From: Prosopocoilus inquinatus
Lineage: Eukaryota; Arthropoda; Insecta; Coleoptera; Lucanidae
Reading direction: 5' to 3'
Length of the DNA stretch: 64,000 bases
NCBI GenBank assembly: GCA_036172665.1
Contig: CM069871.1
Location: 7,936,001 to 8,000,000 of the forward strand
The notes under the pieces are model-generated. The model was not told the origin of the DNA and did not search any database. It was given only the letters and a program-made list of their open reading frames with translations. Of this stretch, positions 46,940-58,722 are shown in pieces. Position numbers and translations under genes: made by a program. Every line of letters starts with the position of its first letter. The first letter of the stretch is position 1.

Positions 46940-49390
46940 AATGTTTTGCGACGTCGATTGTCATTTGTTTTGCTTTTCTTTGCTCGATTTAAAAATTTCC
47001 ATGCTGACGATCGTCATCTGTTTTTGTCCTTTTAATCCGTTTTTCACTGTCAAAAATCATCGTTTTTTTTTAATTTAAATTTTGTACTTATCATTTTTTT
47101 TTTAATTTAAATTTTGTACTTTTCATTTTTTTTTAATTTAAATTTTGTACAGTGACGCAAGTCATTTGTTTTTGTCCAGTTAAAAATGTTTCGCAATTTT
47201 AGTTGTCATCTGTTTTTGTTGTTTTTGTACATGCAACTTTCTTTTGCGACGAATTGTCACCTATCTTTATTCATTTAAGAAATGCGTACGTGGTCGATAG
47301 TCTTCAGTTTTTCTCGATTAAATACCTACCTTTTGCACTATCGTTTGTCATCTGTTTTTGTCAGTTTCTTCAATGACTGCCGTCACTTGTTCTTGTCAAT
47401 TAAAAAAAATGCGGTCGATTGTTATATGCTTGCTTTTGTCGAATCGATTTTTTTTGAAGTGTACGATTTTTTAGAGTGTCTTGTCATCTGTGTTTCTTTT
47501 CAATTCGTTGTCGTCAGTCATTAAAAAAAAAACAAAATGCGTTGTCGATTATCATATATTTTTCTGAGCGTCCGACTGTCACTTGTTTGTTTTCTTTTTT
47601 TTTTGTTTTTGTCCAATCAATTTTTTTGTTATTTGTCATCTGCTTTTTTTCGATTGTCGTCCGTCTTTGCTCCCTAAAATTTTGTTCGCCGCAACAATTA
47701 ATTGTCACATGTTTTGGAAATTTTTCTGAATGTCGACTGTCACTTCTTTCTTTCGCGTCGGTTCGAAAATTGTGTTCTTTTTTCTTTGTTTTCTCAGAGT
47801 GTCTTGTCATCTGGTTTTTTCGATTCGTTATTGTCCGTCGATTGTCACATGTTTTTTCGAGCGGCGATTGTCACTTGTTTCTGCTGATTCGAATATTAAC
47901 TTTTTTTTTCCGTTTTTGTCCAAACAATTTTTCTTGTCGATCGTCAACTATTTTTTTCAATTATCGTCCGTCTTTGCCCGTTAAATTTTTTTTGTGACAA
48001 TCATTTGTCACATGTTTTGAAAATTTTTCCCAGTGTCCACTGTCACTCTTTTCTGTCGATTCAAAAATTGAGTTATTTTTTTCTTTTGTGTTTTTTTTAA
48101 AGTGTCTTGGCATCTGTTTTCTTTCTTTCTTTTGTTTTGTAGAGTCTTATCGTCTGTTTTTTTTTTTTGATTCGTTATTGTCTGTCATTAAAAAAGAAAA
48201 TTGCGATGTTGATAGTCAAACGTTTTTTCGTTTTTTCGCGTCAACTGTCACTTGTTTCTGTTGATTCGAATATTAACTTATTTTTTCCGTTTTTGCCCAA
48301 ACAATTTGTTTTTGTCGATCGTCATCTGTTTTTTTTTCAATTGTCGTCCGTCTTTGCCCGATAATTTTTTTTTTGTACGGTGACAATCATTTGTCACATG
48401 TTTTAAAAATTTTTCGCAGTGTAGACTGTCATTTGTTTCTGTCTATTCGAAAATTTCTTTCTTTTGTTTTTTAGAGTCTTGTCGTTTGCTTTTTTCGATT
48501 CGTTATTGTCCGTCTTTAAAAAAGAAAATTGCGATGTCGATTGTCAAATGTTTTCTTGAGCGTCAATTGTTTCTGCTGATTCGAATATAGTTCTCTTTTC
48601 TGTTTTTTCCAATAAATTTTTCTTGTCGATCGTCATGTGTTTTTGTCATTTGTTTCTGTCGATTCGAATGTTAACTTCTTTTGCCGTTTTTGTCGATTGT
48701 CATCTGTTTTTTCGATTGTTTTCCGTCTTTGTCCATTAAAAAAAAAATACGGTGACAATTAATTGTCACATGTTTTGGAAATTTTTCCTAGTGTCGACTG
48801 TCGCTTCTTTCTGTCTACTCGAAAACTGAGTTCTTTTTTTCTTTTGTGCTTTAGAGTGTCTTATTATTTGTTTGTCTTAAAAAAAATGCGGTGCCGCTTG
48901 TCATATGTTTTTCCGAGCGTTGACTGTCATTTGTTTCTGTCGATTCCATTGTCATATGTCTTTGCCCATTAATTTTTTTTGGCGGTGTCAATTGTCACAT
49001 GTACTAAAAATTTTGCCGAGAGTCGACTGTCACTTCTTTCTGTCGATTCGAAAACTGAGTTCTTCTTTTCTTTTGTTACGTTGGAGAGTCGATCGTCATC
49101 TGTCTATTTTTTCGATTTAAACATGCTCGCACTGGTGTCGTTTCTAATTTGTCTGTGTTCGGTAAAATTCGTTTCGATCGATAAAAAATTTTTCGGAGTG
49201 TCGATCGTCGCTTGTTTTTGTAGATTTTGTCTGTTTTATAGCGTCGATTGTCGTTTATTTCTTATGAACCTAACCTACAAGTTGTAGATCTCTGAAATTT
49301 AAACCGAAAATATTTAAAACCTTTTTTTTTATATCTTCGGTAATTCTCGAGATGTAACCCGATAATGAAATGTTGGGACACACTGTATAT
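46940..49390. repeat. TCGATTGTCA array B
   Basis: It begins about 40 bases after the foldback element and ends in another arm of it (TTGGGACAC at 49373). Phrases such as GTCGACTGTCACTTSTTTCT, GATTCGAATATTAACTT and TTGTCACATGTTTTGGAAAT recur at roughly 100-300-base intervals with strong divergence. A direct triplication of an AAATTTTGTAC block with T runs is at 47075-47150. Same family as array A, 6.6 kb away. ORFs are Ser/Phe-rich translations of the array. Confidence 0.75.
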
Positions 49391-50648
49391 GGCTTTCGTG
49401 AAAAATGATGATAACCAAAATGTTTTGAAGATTATTATGCCACTCGTCACCCCTCCTGCGCGGACTAAGAAAATTTATCCTTTGTTTATGATAGGAAGAA
49501 AGGTTGTTACAAATCGAAATCAATTTTCTTTGAATTTTGATAATATTTAAGATACTTTTGAAAACCTTTATGTTACAAATGAATGGGTTTTCAATTGTTT
49601 ATTTTGAAAATTGATCTGTAAAATGCTTTTTCCTAAGTGACTTTTAACGTAGAACGTTAATTTATTACACAAACGCTTGCAATGGTTTATTCATCTCCCC
49701 CGAGATGCCGCTTTCGTGGTCAAAACCCGCGAGAATAAAGCGCCGCCCTCCAAAACAAAATTAGATTTAAGTAACATTAGCATATAGGTTCACATGAACG
49801 GTTTCAGTAGTACGTGTGTACACAGGAAAGCGCGTATGTCGGGCGTTTCAACTAACATAACATTTATTTGACTTACAAATTAAACACAGCCAGTCTGCTC
49901 CATCAAAAGCACTTGGCTCAGTTCATTTCTTAATGGAATTATCGCGATGCGCTGTTTACCTTGCCGGGGCGGACTTCGTTTCGTCGGGAATGGGGCGCAT
50001 CACGGCGAAGCGAAGCTTTGGGCCGCGGACAGAGAGAGGGTTATCGGGCGACGAAGGGTTGAGATGAAGATGTGTGATCGAGTAAACAGATGCTTTGCTC
50101 CAATCAACGCGGATTTTAATTACGTTCAATTAATTAAATGACACAGTACGATTGAGACGACATTCTTATTTATCCAAAGTTCGCTAATGTGATGGGAAGC
50201 TTTACCCCTTTTCGGCAGGGTTTAGGCAAGGAAATTACCTGTCAGTTACAGCATCATTTCAGGGGCAGAAGATTTTAAGTCATTCAAAAATTATCTTATA
50301 TTTAATTCCTAAAAACTTAAACTTATTACAATAAACGTGAATAACACCGTTATAGCTTGAGGGTTAGGCCACCAACAATACAGAGAAGAATGTCTTTGCA
50401 CATTTCAATACTGCATTTTTTTCCATTGGGTTGCCACTTACCTGAGAGAAAATTTGGAAAATCAGGGAATCGAGAAAATAATTGAAGACCCTGGGAATTT
50501 GCTATAATATTTTGAGTGCAATTTATTTAAAAATTTTTGCAATATTTTATTCTTTATTTTGTTTATTATTAATGTTTATTTTTGAACCACATAATTTAAT
50601 AATCAGCATAGACGACTTTTCTTTAATTAGTAACTTTGTAGCCTTGAG
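49391..50648. other. Intergenic with a single-copy island
   Basis: About 49660-50290 is moderately G+C-rich and non-repetitive. Its ORF at 49947-50141 is unsupported. No RNA gene was recognised. Confidence 0.4.
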
Positions 50649-53285
50649 TATAGGCAACCAGCGAATGACCGTGTTAATTGGGTTGCTTGCACTAAAGTTG
50701 TTTGTTTTTTTTTTTTTGGAAAAGTGTAACTTGTTTTCCTGAATTTAGAAAAAAAAGTGCAATATGGTTCCAAATATTTAATAAGACGAAAAATTGCATA
50801 ATCTCAGTGGATCGTCAATGAGTTTACCATACTTTTAACAAGAAAATTGTTCGTAAGGACTTGCGTTTGGGCAACCAGCAAACGGCTGTGTTAATTCGGT
50901 TGCCTATATTATTGCTTCCCTTTTTTTCTTGAAATTTATAATTTATTATTTTTAAACTAACAAATATATTAAACTGAGAAAAAAGTTAAATTGTTATTCC
51001 GTCAAAGAAAAAGAACCCGAGCCAATTAATAATATCTAATAAAGTAATAATAATAATTTTGATTTCAAAGCAGTTTTGTGATAAGTTAATTACAGACGGC
51101 CTGAAATCATCAAATACAAACAAAAATTTTGATTTAAACTAAAACAAAGTGAAACAATAACTTGAGAAAAAATATATTAACAATACATTAAATAAAAAAA
51201 TAAAGATTAAAATAATTAGAGAGAAAAAATTTAATAAAATTTTTCAGGACAGACAAAAACACATTCTGGGATCAAAAAAATCATGTTTCTAGATTAAATA
51301 AACAATTAAATTAATAAAAATACCGATAAATTGAGACCACTCTCAATATTCTAGGACTAATGGGAAAGATGGAGAAGGGGGGCTCAGTATTACAAGGCCT
51401 CAGTCTTTTTCTCAGAACTCACTTTTCCACTTAAAATTTTGAATTTTCATAACTCTGCCAATTTACAAAATTAGCGAAAAAAAAATGTTCGTAAGGTGTT
51501 GCGTATAGGCGACCAGCAAACAGCTGTGTTAATTGGGTTGCCTATGCTATGGCTTCTCGTTTTTTTTTTTTTTTTGTAAAGTATATTTTATTATTATTTT
51601 TTAAATAAACAAATATGACATTAAACTGAAAAAAAAAGAAATTGTTACTCTCTCAAAGAAAAGGAACCCGGGTCGTTTTTTCAGGAAAGACAAAAACACG
51701 TTCTGGGATCAAGAAAGCATGTTTCTCAACATTCTAAGACACTAATGGGAAAGGTGGGAGGTGCTCGTATTAGAAGATCTCCGTCTTTTTCTCAAAATTC
51801 ACTTTTCAACTTAAAATTTGCAAATTTACAAAATTTACAAAAATTTTGTTCCTAAGGTCATGTAGGCAACTAGGAAGCGGCTGTGTTAATTGGGCTGCCT
51901 ATAGTAATCTTTCTTGTCATATGAGAAAATCTACTATTTTTTAAACAAACCGGTCGACCAGGTTCAATTACTTATATTTATGAGAAGGGTTTTTAAATGT
52001 AATTCAATAATTTACTCCATTAACACAAGCGTATATGAAAAAAAAAAATTAAACTACTTTTTCTGAAATAAAAGTCAATAACAAAAAAATTAAAAAAAAA
52101 TAAAGCAAAATAGAAAATACACATCAAGAAGAACCGGACGTTGGAAGAATTAGAAAAGGAGAAAGGGAGAAGCAAGAAATAAAAGAGTGCGGAAAAGACT
52201 AAGAAAATCAACAGGAAGAAAAACAAAAGCCATTTAAAGGTAACAGTAACACTGACAAGAGGAAGAAAGGAAAAATTTAAGAAAAGACCGAGTCAAGTTA
52301 ATAATGGAAAGGAAACAATCAAAAGTGGAAGGGAAGAAGGAGCAGCAAGAAAAAAAAAACCAAAGATGAAAGGAAAAGCGAGAAGTAATGATTAAAGCAA
52401 GAGAGAAAGGAAGAACCGAACAATTGTTTAATATAGGCAACCAGCTGATGTCTGTGTTAATTGAGTTGCCTGCACCAAGGCTTTTCGTTTTCTGAAAAAC
52501 GTCTAATTTGTTTTCTGAAATAAAAAAAAGTGTAGAGCTGTTTTAAATATTAATAAAAAAATATTCAAATTGTATAATTTCAGTGGATCGTGAACATGTG
52601 AATCGCATTTTTAACATAAAGAAAATGTTCTAGTGGCAGTGAACTTGATGATTAAGTATGCGGTCTTAAATATAGGCCACCAGCAAGCGAGTGTGTCAAT
52701 GGAGTTGCCTAGACCCGTTTTTTTTTTGAAATTTTGGAAAAATAGATTATTTTTTTTAAGCAAACATGTGTGATACTGAAATTAATTATTTATGATGTGA
52801 TTTTAACGTAATTCAATAATTTTCTTCGTAATACAGACGAAAATGAAAATAAATTGGTAATTTCTTACGTTTTTTTTTTTTGAAATCAGGAAGAATTGGA
52901 AAATTGTTTTAAATATTTAAAAAGTAATCTTAGTCAGTCATGAAAGTTCATAAGTCTCTTGACTTAACAAAAAAAAATTTGGCGCCTTTGGTGCAGGCAA
53001 TCATGCGAACTGCTCTGCTTAGTATTTTGCCTATATTTTCGTAGAAAAATCTAATTTTTTTATTTTTAGACAAAAAAATTAAATTAATAAAATTTAGAGT
53101 CTATAATTTTTAAAGGTAATTCAATTACAATAATAATAAACATTTAATAATTAGGAATGTTGCATAATCTCATTCAATTTTGAAAGATTGTAAATAATTT
53201 TATCAACAAAAAAATGGGAGTAATAATTTTGCCGCCACTGGTATAGGCAACCATACAAACAGCTGAGTTTATTGGTTTGCGTATA
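50649..53285. repeat. Main cluster of the 43-nt hairpin family (8 copies)
   Basis: Copies lie at 50649-50691, 50866-50908, 51504-51547, 51862-51904, 52432-52474, 52671-52713, 52992-53035 and 53242-53285. The consensus is TATAGGCAACC, then AGCAAACGRCTGTGTTAATTG, then GGTTGCCTATA. Spacing is irregular, 220-640 bases. Around each hairpin, ATAATCTCAGTGGATCGT-like sequence often lies 60-120 bases upstream and a T-run with TTTCTTGAAAA-like sequence follows, so a larger unit of a few hundred bases is repeated. All copies have the same orientation. The loop is as conserved as the stem. Between copies are A-rich tracts and a purine-rich stretch (52120-52420). Confidence 0.85.
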
Positions 53286-54343
53286 CGTTTGCTTTTTATT
53301 GAAAAAAAAAATTTGATTCATTTATTTTTAAACAACGGCATTTCTCAATAGCACGTTATTAAAAGCAATTGTTTTTTTAAGTAATTCAATACCTTTCTTC
53401 ATTTATTAACTGAAAACAAAATAAATTAAGCTGTAGTAATATGAAAATTAAAAAAGATTAAATTACTGATGATAATAAAATAATTAAAGTTTGTCAGTTT
53501 AGCGAAAATAATTGTGATGGCCATCACTATTATTAAAAGTATTTTTTTTTAAGTTTACTTTTTCCATTCTTTTTTTTTGAGGTTGTTGGACCTCAGTAAC
53601 TCTCTGTTTCGGGGATTTTTTTGTTTATTTTCAAGGTTTAACTCCGCTTGCCACCATTCAACAAGACAGTTTACTCAGATTGAATTTAATCGCATCAGTA
53701 TTCAGGTCATCTCGGAGCACTTGCCTGATTAACAGCGAATTTGACGACGGCGACGCCGCGCGCCGCCGCCGCCGCCGCCGTCGTTTCGCTGACGCCGCAG
53801 CGTCGATTCATCATAATCACGTGTTTGTACTGCATGCGAAACGCGCTAATCTCGCATCTTCGTAAACACATTACGCCCGAGACCGTTTTCCGCTAATTGC
53901 GTTAAAGACATAATCTTGTAAATAACATTTGCATGTTAGGCGAGCGCCTAACGAACTTATTGACTGATAGAATGCGAAGTAAACGTAACGAGAAGAAGAA
54001 ATACTCGATTTGTTTAAACTTGATTAATGATTTTTAATTATTGAACTTTATGTTTAAACACATTAGAATAGGCAACCCATCAATCAAATCAGAAATAGCT
54101 GCGTGTTTTCGTAAGGTAGTGAAAGCACTGAAGTAGGATGGGTTGCCTGCTTTCAGTTTTTAAGGTGACACGATCAGAGATGGTCACGATTCACCCTGTG
54201 TTTTAGTTTGCGCATTGTCTATGCTATACTACAAGGAAAAGGAGAAAGTGATAAAAAGAAAACAGAAGCTCTTCTGCACTAAATGTCAAAGTCACGTCAA
54301 AGAATTCGGTAATATAATCTGTTAATTACAATTAACGAACTAA
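53286..54343. other. GC-rich island and a long-loop hairpin relative
   Basis: About 53640-53990 is non-repetitive and contains a (CGC)n run inside GACGACGGCGAC...CGCCGTCGT (53743-53783). The 61-codon ORF across it is rich in Arg because of that run. GGCAACCCATC at 54071-54081 pairs perfectly with GATGGGTTGCC at 54137-54147; this resembles the 43-nt hairpin family but with a 55-base loop. Confidence 0.5.
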
Positions 54344-54497
54344 GTCTTTCAGTTCAATTTCATCTTTCGAAGTTTCTGTCTTTTTTTTGTAATATTTTAA
54401 TATGAGTTGGCGATCGGCGATCTTTCAGTTCAATTTCATCTTTCGAAGTTTCTGTCTTTTTTTTGTAATATTTTAATATGAGTTGGCAATCGGCGAA
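54344..54497. repeat. 77-bp exact tandem duplication
   Basis: The unit starting TCTTTCAGTTCAATTTCATC is present twice in tandem (54344-54420 and 54421-54497), with one visible difference (TTGGCGATC against TTGGCAATC). A very recent local duplication. Confidence 0.9.
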
Positions 54498-55509
54498 GAC
54501 GTAAGAGAGAGAGGAAGAGAGTCTTGTTATATTGCTAATTGTATTTTTTTATAATCACAATTATTTATTGATGCCAGCCACAGTATTTAATAAAGCTTTG
54601 TGGCGGTCTGAGTATTATCTCGTAACACGTAGCTTCGTTCAACCCTGTATAATGATTTAAGTTTTAATTTCGAATTGAGATATGTTAGTTAAGTCGTCGG
54701 GGATTTCACAACGGCTTGATTCACTATTTTTAAAATTATTATTAAAAATTTCTTATACAATTTCTGTACGACAGGAAACAGCACTGCCATCTCTTGGGCG
54801 CTCGCAGAACTTATTTCACACAGAAAATCAGAATAATAATAATAAAAAGTTGGACAGATTGAGATTACAGAACATCAACAACTGTAATGATCATAAATGA
54901 AAAAATATATGTTATTGTTATTAAACAATGACATTTTTATCAAACAATAATATGTATGATGTGTACAAGTCGCACAATTTCTGGATGAAAGAAAAAAATA
55001 TTTTAAATTAAGTAGAAAATTTATTTATACTTTGGATTTTATAAAGTTTTTCGTAACTATGTGATAACCATCAACAATCCATGACGGCTGCGTCGCAAAT
55101 AACGCAAAAATCTCGTTAACATGCCCCTTGGAATTTATCACGTGACGTGACGTAACAAGATACGTACCATCTGTACCCTCAGCTGATCAAGGCAACCCTC
55201 TAATACACAGTCCAACTCTACTAACCTTGAAATACTTGTTCTGTGCTGCCATCTCTTGTAAGCATCGCAAAACTTGTTTTGCATAGAAAAGTCGACTCTT
55301 CAAAAAAAAAAAAAAAAAAATCAGATCAGATCAAGATTGGAGATTATTAACAATTGCAATAATCATAAATGGAAAAATTGAATTAATTACTAGAATTAAA
55401 ACGGACGTTTAATTGACAGTGACGATCAAAATTTAATGCCCCCGACTATACAAGTTCACACTATTTCCGTGTGAAAAAAAAACAATGATACTTCAGTTCA
55501 GTGCGTAGT
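54498..55509. repeat. Dispersed repeats with GCCATCTCTTG
   Basis: TGCCATCTCTTG occurs near 54786 and 55248, each followed by a CAGATTGAGAT- or CAAGATTGGAGAT-type stretch and ATCATAAATG(G)AAAAA. The segment from about 55125 to 55270 repeats 24890-25045. Short ORFs are not supported. Confidence 0.6.
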
Positions 55510-57702
55510 GGTGCCATCTCTTGTACAACTTGCAAAGCTAGTTTTGCGTACTTTACAAAAAAGAAATGGGCAAATCAAGATTTTTATCATGAAATGAAAA
55601 AATGAGAAGAACTAATTGCCATAAAGGGTACAGAGTGAACAAAATATCCTAAAGCCTTGAAAACTCAAGCGTCTTGTCTATTACCAAATTGCTGCATGAA
55701 ATAAGTAATAAATAATAAATAATCAGAAGCCAACTCTGAGCTTAAGGAAAAGATTCCTCCAGACATCTAAAGACTTGAGGATCTTGACATTCTTGGCCTT
55801 GTAGAAGCGAACGCTTTGGAGACCTTGCCTTTTTCCCATCCTTGCCGATAAAGCAAACATCTCTCCGGCATTTACGATGAACAAAAATGGCAATTGTTTT
55901 TTCCTAGAGAAATTATAAACACGTGCAATTTTGAAGAGCCGCGTCACAAAGAAAAATGAAATAAAAAATCGAAAACCACCTCTGGACTTAGGGGAAAAGC
56001 TTCCTCCAGATATCTAAAAATTTGGGGATTTTAACATTCTTGGTCTTGAGAAGCCAAGGCATTGGAAATTTAGCTTCTTCCCCATCCTTGTCGATGAAGC
56101 AGACATCTTAGATACGCAAAATTGCAGAGCGCAGCTGAAGATGATACCATTCAACTCCTCCAGATTTGCAGATACATTCCAGACCATAGATTTCCAATTT
56201 TTAGTATTAACGCGCTGTGAGTGGTAGCATCTTCATACTTAAGTTGGTAGATCTGGTTCTTCCTCATTCTCTTATTTGTTGTACGCATAGTGAAAGAAAA
56301 TTGACTTGCCTTGTCACTAAAATAAGAAGAAGTGCGGTTAGAAGAGGTATCAAATGAGCTCAGGCAAAAATTATGAGGCCATCATTTTTGCTTTCTCCTT
56401 CAGAATCCATAAGCTAATGGTACCATGGAGTTCCAAAACATAATAGGACCGTAAAATCCACCCTCTTTCGCACCCTTCTCCATGGGCTGGTGTTCTTAGA
56501 AATGCAGAAGCGTCAGAACATGTAAAAGCGCCCTTCCTGACGCAAAGAAAATATTTAAGGGTTATTGTTATTGGCTAAAATTAATTAAGTGGCACTCTTT
56601 GCCCGGTTGTGGTTTTTTTTTCAACATAGTTTTGTAATGGGCAAATAAGAGTCACTAAGATGGAAACGCTTTATCTTCGCGTAAAACTATTTGGGGATAT
56701 ATCTTTTATCTCTAAGAACAGGGGGCAACGAGCTCTGGAAAACATTTTTTCAGGCCATGGATTCTCTTCTAACCGTTACAATTTAAAATTTAATGGGACT
56801 TTAGACTTTGCCCCAGATTCCAAAAGGTAGTCAGCTCTAGAATCCAAAGGGTAGATGAATCCTAGATCCGCCCCTTTTCCGACACCCTTCTCAATGGAGT
56901 GGTGTTCTTGAAAATGCATTTCCCCTTCCTGATTGGAGTTTTGGAGTATATTTGAAAATTATTGCCGTGGACTAACTAACCTTGATTCTGAAACGGTCTC
57001 CCTGCAGCTCGGTGGAACAGGTGGACATAAATTTGCCTGGTTGGTTCTACTTCAACGTTTTTCAGCATATTTTTATAATGAGCAGAGGAGAGACACCGAA
57101 AATCGAAGACACCTTCTTTTGAAATCCCCGCATGAAACTACTTGGGGGTGCATTCCAATCTCTAAATCAAGAAGAAGACACATCAAACGAGAAATCTTCC
57201 AAAAGGCGATTCTTTTTCTTTTAATCTTTGCCATTTAAAACTTAATGGGATTTTGGAGTCTGCCCTGGATTCCAAAAAGTAGCGGAACTTCTTTCCCTCC
57301 CTACTCAATGGACTAGGAAAAGGCGAAAGCGTTAGAAAATAGAAAGACGCCCTTCCTGATAAAGGGAATTGGAAATTTGGATATTTAGGGATTATGTGAG
57401 GACAACACCCTCCCCCTTCATTTAAGTTCGATGAAACTCATCATCTCATATCATTGAAAGATGGTTCTAGATCAATTTTTTTCAGAATATTTTTGTCCTG
57501 GGCACGCAATGGTGCCATCTCTGGTACAACTTGCAAAGTTAGTTTTGCGTACTTTAGAAAAAAGAAATGGGCAAATCAAGATTTTTATCATGAAATGAAA
57601 AAATGAGAAGAACTAATTGCCATAAAGGGTACAGAGTGAACAAAATATCCTAAAGCCTTGAAAACTCAAGCGTCTTGTCTATTACCAAATTGCTGCATGA
57701 AA
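55510..57702. repeat. 192-bp direct repeats bracketing a complex repeat block
   Basis: 55510-55701 and 57511-57702 are nearly identical (a handful of differences), offset by 2001 bases. Between them, a 242-bp unit is duplicated (about 55740 and 55982, sharing TCCTCCAGA and TTCTTGGYCTTG). A unit of about 415 bases recurs around CACCCTTCTC at about 56469, 56884 and 57292. The ORF at 56933-57238 has no recognisable domain. The block is not a recognisable LTR retrotransposon. Confidence 0.75.
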
Positions 57703-57719
57703 AGAACAAAAAATAATAC

Positions 57720-58110
57720 TTGTTTCAGAGCCGCCATCTTTTGTACGCCCTGCAAACTTTGTTTTGCACAAGAAAGTCAACTTTACAAAAAAAAAATGGC
57801 AGATCGAGACGACTACAGAAAGTAACAATTGTAACAATCATAAATGAAAAAAAAAAGAAAATAAGTCACAGTTTCTTTGTGATTGAAAAAAAGTGCTGTT
57901 CAGTGCTGTCATCTTTTATACATCTTGCAAAGTCTTGGAAAGTCAAGTTTACAAAAAAAAAAAATGGCAGATCGAGACGACTACAGAAAGTAACAACTGT
58001 AATAATCATAAATTAAAAAAAAAGAAGATAATAATAAGTCATACAATATCTTTGTGTTTGAAAAAAAAGTGCTTGTTCAGTGCTGTCATCTTTTGTACGT
58101 CTTGCAATGC
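57720..58110. repeat. Tandem repeat of about 180 bp
   Basis: Units at about 57727, 57909 and 58085 start CATCTTTTRTACRYCTTGCAA and continue with ATGGCAGATCGAGACGACTA (57796 and 57964) and an AATCATAAAT tail. They are related to the 55.2-55.7 kb repeats. Confidence 0.7.
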
Positions 58111-58625
58111 TTGTTCTGCATGCTAGGAAAACCGAGTTTACGAAAAAGTAAAAATAAAAAAATAGGGCGCATAAAAACTATAATTGTGAAATAGAAAAAA
58201 ATAGAAATAGAAAACTGAAAAAACGAAAAACGAAAAAATGGATAAATCAAATAAAATGAAAACCTCACTCAATCCCATCATTTTTTTTTTTCTAATTGTG
58301 TACAATCGTGAATGTCATTCAAACGATTATTCACAAGTTGCAATAAATAATAAAGACAAAAAAAAACTTATGCGCTTTGTTAATTACCAAATTTATCCTT
58401 GACCTCTGCAAGTGAGTTCGCTCGCCTACGTTTCAAAACAAAGATCGCAGTACGATGAGCAACTTGTTTTCTAGTAACTAATTACGTGATTAATTCATTT
58501 AAAAAAAGAAAAAAAGTTTTCTGTGCATCACTTGATGAGAAATTGGAAGCGGGATTCTTGCCGGGAATGGAAATGATACGTAGAGAGCAAAACAAAACAA
58601 ACAAAAAAAATACAGAAAATAAGTC

Positions 58626-58631
58626 TTTATT
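58626..58631 (-). terminator. Poly(A) signal of the minus-strand cecropin
   Basis: AATAAA on the minus strand, 92 bases after the stop codon. Another hexamer overlaps the stop codon itself (AAATAAAG) but is too close to be the functional one. Confidence 0.55.
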
Positions 58632-58722
58632 GAAAAGCGAAAATAAATAACGAAATTATGGCTTTAAATGCATTTTGATATTTGTACGAAGCACGAAGTG
58701 TCCCATCCGGTCTTCAATTACT

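Noticed and set aside
50649..50691. MicroRNA or tRNA-like gene in the hairpin family
   Set aside because: The 11-bp stem is too short for a microRNA precursor, and there is no cloverleaf or A/B box.
50649..53285. CRISPR-like array
   Set aside because: Spacing is irregular (220-640 bases), the host is eukaryotic, repeats are diverged and there are no cas genes.
53680..53865. Arg-rich 61-codon ORF
   Set aside because: Explained by the (CGC)n run; no other support.
55510..57702. LTR retrotransposon
   Set aside because: No gag/pol-like coding, no visible primer-binding site, and no target duplication at the borders.
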